Shown here piece by piece: positions 6,117 to 8,285 of a stretch of 8,285 nt of DNA. Source of the DNA: Candidatus Omnitrophota bacterium (GTDB lineage Bacteria > Omnitrophota > Gorgyraeia > Gygaellales > Profunditerraquicolaceae); contig JAQTNM010000059.1 of the NCBI GenBank assembly GCA_028713875.1, positions 1 to 8,285 of the forward strand, given 5' to 3'. The position numbers were made by a program, and so were the translations under genes. The notes under the pieces were generated by a model, which worked only from the letters and a program-made list of their open reading frames with translations, ran no database searches and was not told the origin of the DNA. Each line of letters starts with the position of its first letter. Positions within the stretch are counted from its first letter, which is position 1.

Positions 6117-7784
6117 ATGCAGATGTTGTGCAGACAATGCGAACAGACTCTCGGGCCCGACGGATGCAGCGTAAAGGGCGTATGCGGCAAAAATGCGGAC
6201 ACCTCAAGCTTGCAGGATCTTTTAATCCATGCTTTAAAGGGGTTGGCTGTTTATGCCAAGCTGGCCGGAGAACTGGGCATAAAGGAAGCGGATGCAGATT
6301 TATTAGTTATGGAGGGGCTCTTTACTACTGTCACCAATGTAAATTTCGATGCCGCAAGGATCGCTGATATCATTGCCAGAGTTTGCGAGACAAAGGAGAA
6401 AGTAAAAAGCGTGTTCCTGCAGGCATATAAAAATAAAACCGGCAGGGATTTTACGGACAGGCTTCCTGAGACGGCTGATTGGAAACCGGCTGATTCTCTG
6501 GGGGGCCTTATTGAGCAGGGCAGGCAGGTGGGGATAATGTCAGGCCCGGGTTTAGACCCCGACATCCGCAGTTTGCAAGAGATCCTTCTCTACGGGATGA
6601 AAGGCATGGCTGCGTATGCGGACCATGCCTTTATTCTGGGTAGGACAGATCCGGAAGTAAACTCTTTCTTTTGCCAGGGCCTGGATGCGTTGGCCCGGGG
6701 AGGATTAAGCGCCGATAAAATACTGGGGTTGATTATGGAATTCGGAAAGGTGAATTTAAAATGTTTAGAAATGCTGGATAAAGCCCATACAGAGCATTTC
6801 GGCAATCCTGTCCCTACCAAGGTTGTCATGGGTGTAAAAAAGGGGCCGGCAATTATTGTTTCCGGCCATGACCTTTATGACTTGAAGCAACTCCTGGAGC
6901 AAACAGAAGGCCTGGGTATTAACATATACACGCACGGCGAAATGCTCCCGGCACATGGATACCCCGGGTTAAAAAAACATGCGCATCTGGCGGGGCATTT
7001 CGGCACTGCCTGGCAAAACCAGCAAAAGGAATTCGACGGCATGCCTGCTGCGATACTCATGACCACAAACTGCATCCAGAAGCCGAGAGATTCTTATGAA
7101 GACAGGATTTTCACAACAGGACTGGTGGCCTGGACGGGCCTGGAGCACATTGATGCAAAGTCCGGCAAAAAGGATTTCAGCCGGCTGATCAAGAAAGCCC
7201 GCGATCTGGGGGGTTTTAAAGAAGAAAGGATAGAAAAAGAAATACTGGTGGGGTTTGCTCACAATGCGGTCTTGGGGTTAGCCGATAAAATAGTCGAGGC
7301 GGTCAAAACAAAAAAGATCCGCCACTTTTTCCTCATCGGCGGATGCGACGGAGCAAAGCCGGGGAGGAACTATTACACCGAGTTTGCGCAGAAAGTCCCC
7401 CGGGATGCCGTAATCCTTACTCTTGCCTGCGGCAAGTTCAGGTTCAACAGTATTGATTTCGGTTATATCGGGGATTTTCCCAGGCTGTTAGACTGCGGCC
7501 AATGCAACGATGCCTATTCCGCCATTAAGATTGCCGTGGCGCTTGCCAAGGCCTTTGGCTGCGGCGTAAATGAGTTGCCGCTTTCTATTATTCTTTCCTG
7601 GTATGAACAAAAGGCGGTTTGTATTCTGCTTACATTGCTGTCACTGGGCATAAAAGACATACGCATCGGTCCGACGCTCCCGGTTTTTGCCTCGCCGAAT
7701 GTATTAAAAATACTCTCTGAAAAATTCGGCCTGAAAGCAGTAACTACGCCTGACAGCGATCTAAAAGACATCCTCTCTCAATAA
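6117..7784 (+). CDS. hcp: Hydroxylamine reductase / hybrid-cluster protein Hcp
   Basis: This 555-residue full-length Hcp of the anaerobe type begins with the N-terminal Fe-S motif C5-x2-C8-x8-C17-x5-C23. All eight ligands of the hybrid 4Fe-2S-2O cluster can be placed by motif: His251 (GHDLYD), Glu275 (THGEM), Cys319 (TTNC), Cys410 (GGCDG), Cys438 (ACGKFRFN), Cys463 (CGQCND), and Glu497 with Lys499 (SWYEQKA). Hcp reduces hydroxylamine to ammonia in vitro and acts physiologically as a high-affinity NO reductase producing N2O, protecting anaerobes from nitrosative stress. A strong AAGGAGG (6105-6111) sits five bases before the ATG, suggesting higher translation than the upstream genes. It is the last gene of the operon, with the adjacent iron-sulfur protein as probable electron partner. 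No separate NADH-dependent Hcr reductase is present in this window. Confidence 0.97.
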   Translation: MQMLCRQCEQTLGPDGCSVKGVCGKNADTSSLQDLLIHALKGLAVYAKLAGELGIKEADADLLVMEGLFTTVTNVNFDAARIADIIARVCETKEKVKSVFLQAYKNKTGRDFTDRLPETADWKPADSLGGLIEQGRQVGIMSGPGLDPDIRSLQEILLYGMKGMAAYADHAFILGRTDPEVNSFFCQGLDALARGGLSADKILGLIMEFGKVNLKCLEMLDKAHTEHFGNPVPTKVVMGVKKGPAIIVSGHDLYDLKQLLEQTEGLGINIYTHGEMLPAHGYPGLKKHAHLAGHFGTAWQNQQKEFDGMPAAILMTTNCIQKPRDSYEDRIFTTGLVAWTGLEHIDAKSGKKDFSRLIKKARDLGGFKEERIEKEILVGFAHNAVLGLADKIVEAVKTKKIRHFFLIGGCDGAKPGRNYYTEFAQKVPRDAVILTLACGKFRFNSIDFGYIGDFPRLLDCGQCNDAYSAIKIAVALAKAFGCGVNELPLSIILSWYEQKAVCILLTLLSLGIKDIRIGPTLPVFASPNVLKILSEKFGLKAVTTPDSDLKDILSQ

Positions 7785-7824
7785 AAAAGGGGCGGCTCTA
7801 AAAGTCAAGGCAAAACTCCCCTCT

Positions 7825-7870
7825 AAAAAGGGACGGTTTCTCGCTACTGTAAGGGCCGTCCTTTTTTATT
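7825..7870. terminator. Strong intrinsic terminator of the rrf2-hcp operon
   Basis: GGGACGG (7830-7836) pairs with CCGTCCT (7856-7862) and the stem extends through A5/T5 (7825-7829 with 7863-7867), giving about 12 bp with one G-T wobble and a 19-base loop. A T6 tract follows the GC-rich stem on the plus strand and a T5 tract on the minus strand, so it can act in both directions. It lies 40 bp after the hcp stop. Bases 7785-7824 before it hold no gene. Confidence 0.85.
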
Positions 7871-7897
7871 GACGAAACAGCCCGCTTAAAGTAAAAT
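7869..7897 (+). promoter_or_regulatory. Sigma70-like promoter of the tRNA-Leu gene
   Basis: TTGACG (7869-7874) is followed after 17 bp by TAAAAT (7892-7897), predicting a start near 7904 and a leader of about 19 bases removed by RNase P. The -35 begins in the tail of the hcp terminator, so the two units are packed end to end. Confidence 0.65.
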
Positions 7898-7922
7898 AAA
7901 AAAACGAATCGAGACAATTGAT

Positions 7923-8006
7923 GCGCGGGTGGTGGAATGGCAGACACGCTACTTTGAGGGGGTAGTGGGGCAACCTGTGAGGGTTCAACTCCCTCCCCGC
8001 GCACCA
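7923..8006 (+). tRNA. tRNA-Leu (anticodon GAG)
   Basis: An 84-base class-II tRNA. The 7-bp acceptor stem GCGCGGG (7923-7929) pairs with CCCGCGC (7996-8002), followed by discriminator A and an encoded CCA (8004-8006). The anticodon stem CTACT / GGTAG (7949-7953, 7961-7965) encloses a 7-base loop with GAG at 7956-7958, reading CUC and CUU leucine codons. A 13-base variable arm (7966-7978) fits leucine tRNAs. The T stem GAGGG / CCCTC (7979-7983, 7991-7995) holds a TTCAACT loop. The D arm GGTGGAATGGCAGACAC is the usual leucine form. Confidence 0.95.
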
Positions 8007-8043
8007 TTTTGGCGCATTCCCCTTAACCGCGCTTATTACCTAC

Positions 8044-8285
8044 TTGAAAAATAAAATACCGCTCATTTTTTTAATCCTGGCACTTGCTTTTTCTCTCAGG
8101 CTCTATCATTTAGGTTATCGTGATTTCTGGTACGACGAATCCGGGCTTGCTTCATCCCTCAATATCCCCTGGTGTAACTGGAATGCGCCCCTGCACGCGA
8201 TATTATTGCATTTCTGGGCAAAGATTTTTGGAGTCTCTGAATTCAGCCTGCGCCTGCCTTCTTTAATATTCAGTTTTTTAGCCGT
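8044..8285 (+). CDS. GT39/ArnT-like membrane glycosyltransferase, 3'-truncated
   Basis: Eighty residues are visible before the window ends. A hydrophobic first helix (about 5-20) is followed by RDFWYDE (26-32), whose Asp31-Glu32 matches the conserved catalytic acidic site in the first periplasmic loop of protein-mannosyltransferase-type (PMT_2) enzymes such as ArnT. The next segment, NAPLHAILLHFWAKIFGVSEFSLRLP in pattern, corresponds to the family's N-x-PL, lfG-x-se and R-LP consensus. Such enzymes transfer sugars from polyprenyl-phosphate carriers to lipid A, proteins or glycans on the outer face of the inner membrane. The start is taken as TTG at 8044, the only reasonable start before the helix. 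No Shine-Dalgarno sequence or promoter is evident, and it follows the tRNA by 37 bp without a terminator. Acceptor and donor are unknown. Confidence 0.75.
   Translation, partial: MKNKIPLIFLILALAFSLRLYHLGYRDFWYDESGLASSLNIPWCNWNAPLHAILLHFWAKIFGVSEFSLRLPSLIFSFLA

Noticed and set aside
7785..7922. Small RNA or riboswitch between hcp and the tRNA
   Set aside because: The stretch is explained by the terminator, its duplicated arm and the tRNA promoter; no riboswitch core was recognised.
7798..8007. 69-codon minus-strand reading frame beginning MVRGEGVEPSQ
   Set aside because: It is antisense to the tRNA-Leu gene and terminator; this kind of peptide is a recurrent false gene produced by tRNA-Leu complements.

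Overview
The window looks like chromosomal DNA of an anaerobic, diderm (LPS-bearing) bacterium of moderate GC content. It encodes an outer-membrane lipid A deacylase of the PagL type, a hybrid-cluster protein of the form found in strict anaerobes, and several envelope or surface-glycan type proteins. The mixture would fit a candidate-phylum genome such as Omnitrophota, but no phylogenetic marker here settles that, so the taxonomy is a guess.

Left part (1-4148). The 3' portion of a class-III aminotransferase enters from the left edge and converges on a three-gene minus-strand operon (2839 to 923). That operon holds a FemAB/BioF2-like GNAT acyltransferase followed by two overlapping, four-helix small transporter halves of the EamA/SMR type. 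The operon is divergent from a DegT/DnrJ/EryC1-type PLP aminotransferase, and the 88-bp gap between them contains an excellent sigma70-like promoter for the plus strand. Aminotransferases, a paired small flippase-like transporter and a GNAT acyltransferase suggest surface amino-sugar or envelope modification. This is inferred from neighbourhood only.

Middle (4149-4802). A monocistronic PagL-like lipid A 3-O-deacylase has its own promoter, placed so close to the ATG that the message is probably leaderless or nearly so.

Right-middle (4803-7870). A compact three-gene stress operon encodes an Rrf2-family regulator with three Fe-S cysteines, an iron-sulfur protein (ferredoxin head plus a Cys-containing C-terminal domain), and Hcp, with all eight hybrid-cluster ligands in place. 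It starts at a near-consensus promoter (TTGACA, 17 bp, TATCAT) overlapped by a 25-bp inverted repeat that is a strong candidate operator for the Rrf2 protein. It ends at a strong intrinsic terminator. The simplest reading is an NsrR-like, nitrosative or redox-stress-sensing Rrf2 protein that autoregulates an NO/hydroxylamine detoxification unit, with the iron-sulfur protein as probable electron donor to Hcp.

Right end (7869-8285). A tRNA-Leu(GAG) with encoded CCA has its own promoter abutting the terminator. It is followed after 37 bp by the beginning of a GT39/ArnT-like membrane glycosyltransferase that runs off the window.

No mobile element, CRISPR array or clear sign of recent transfer was seen. 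No gene-free stretch exceeds about 140 bp.
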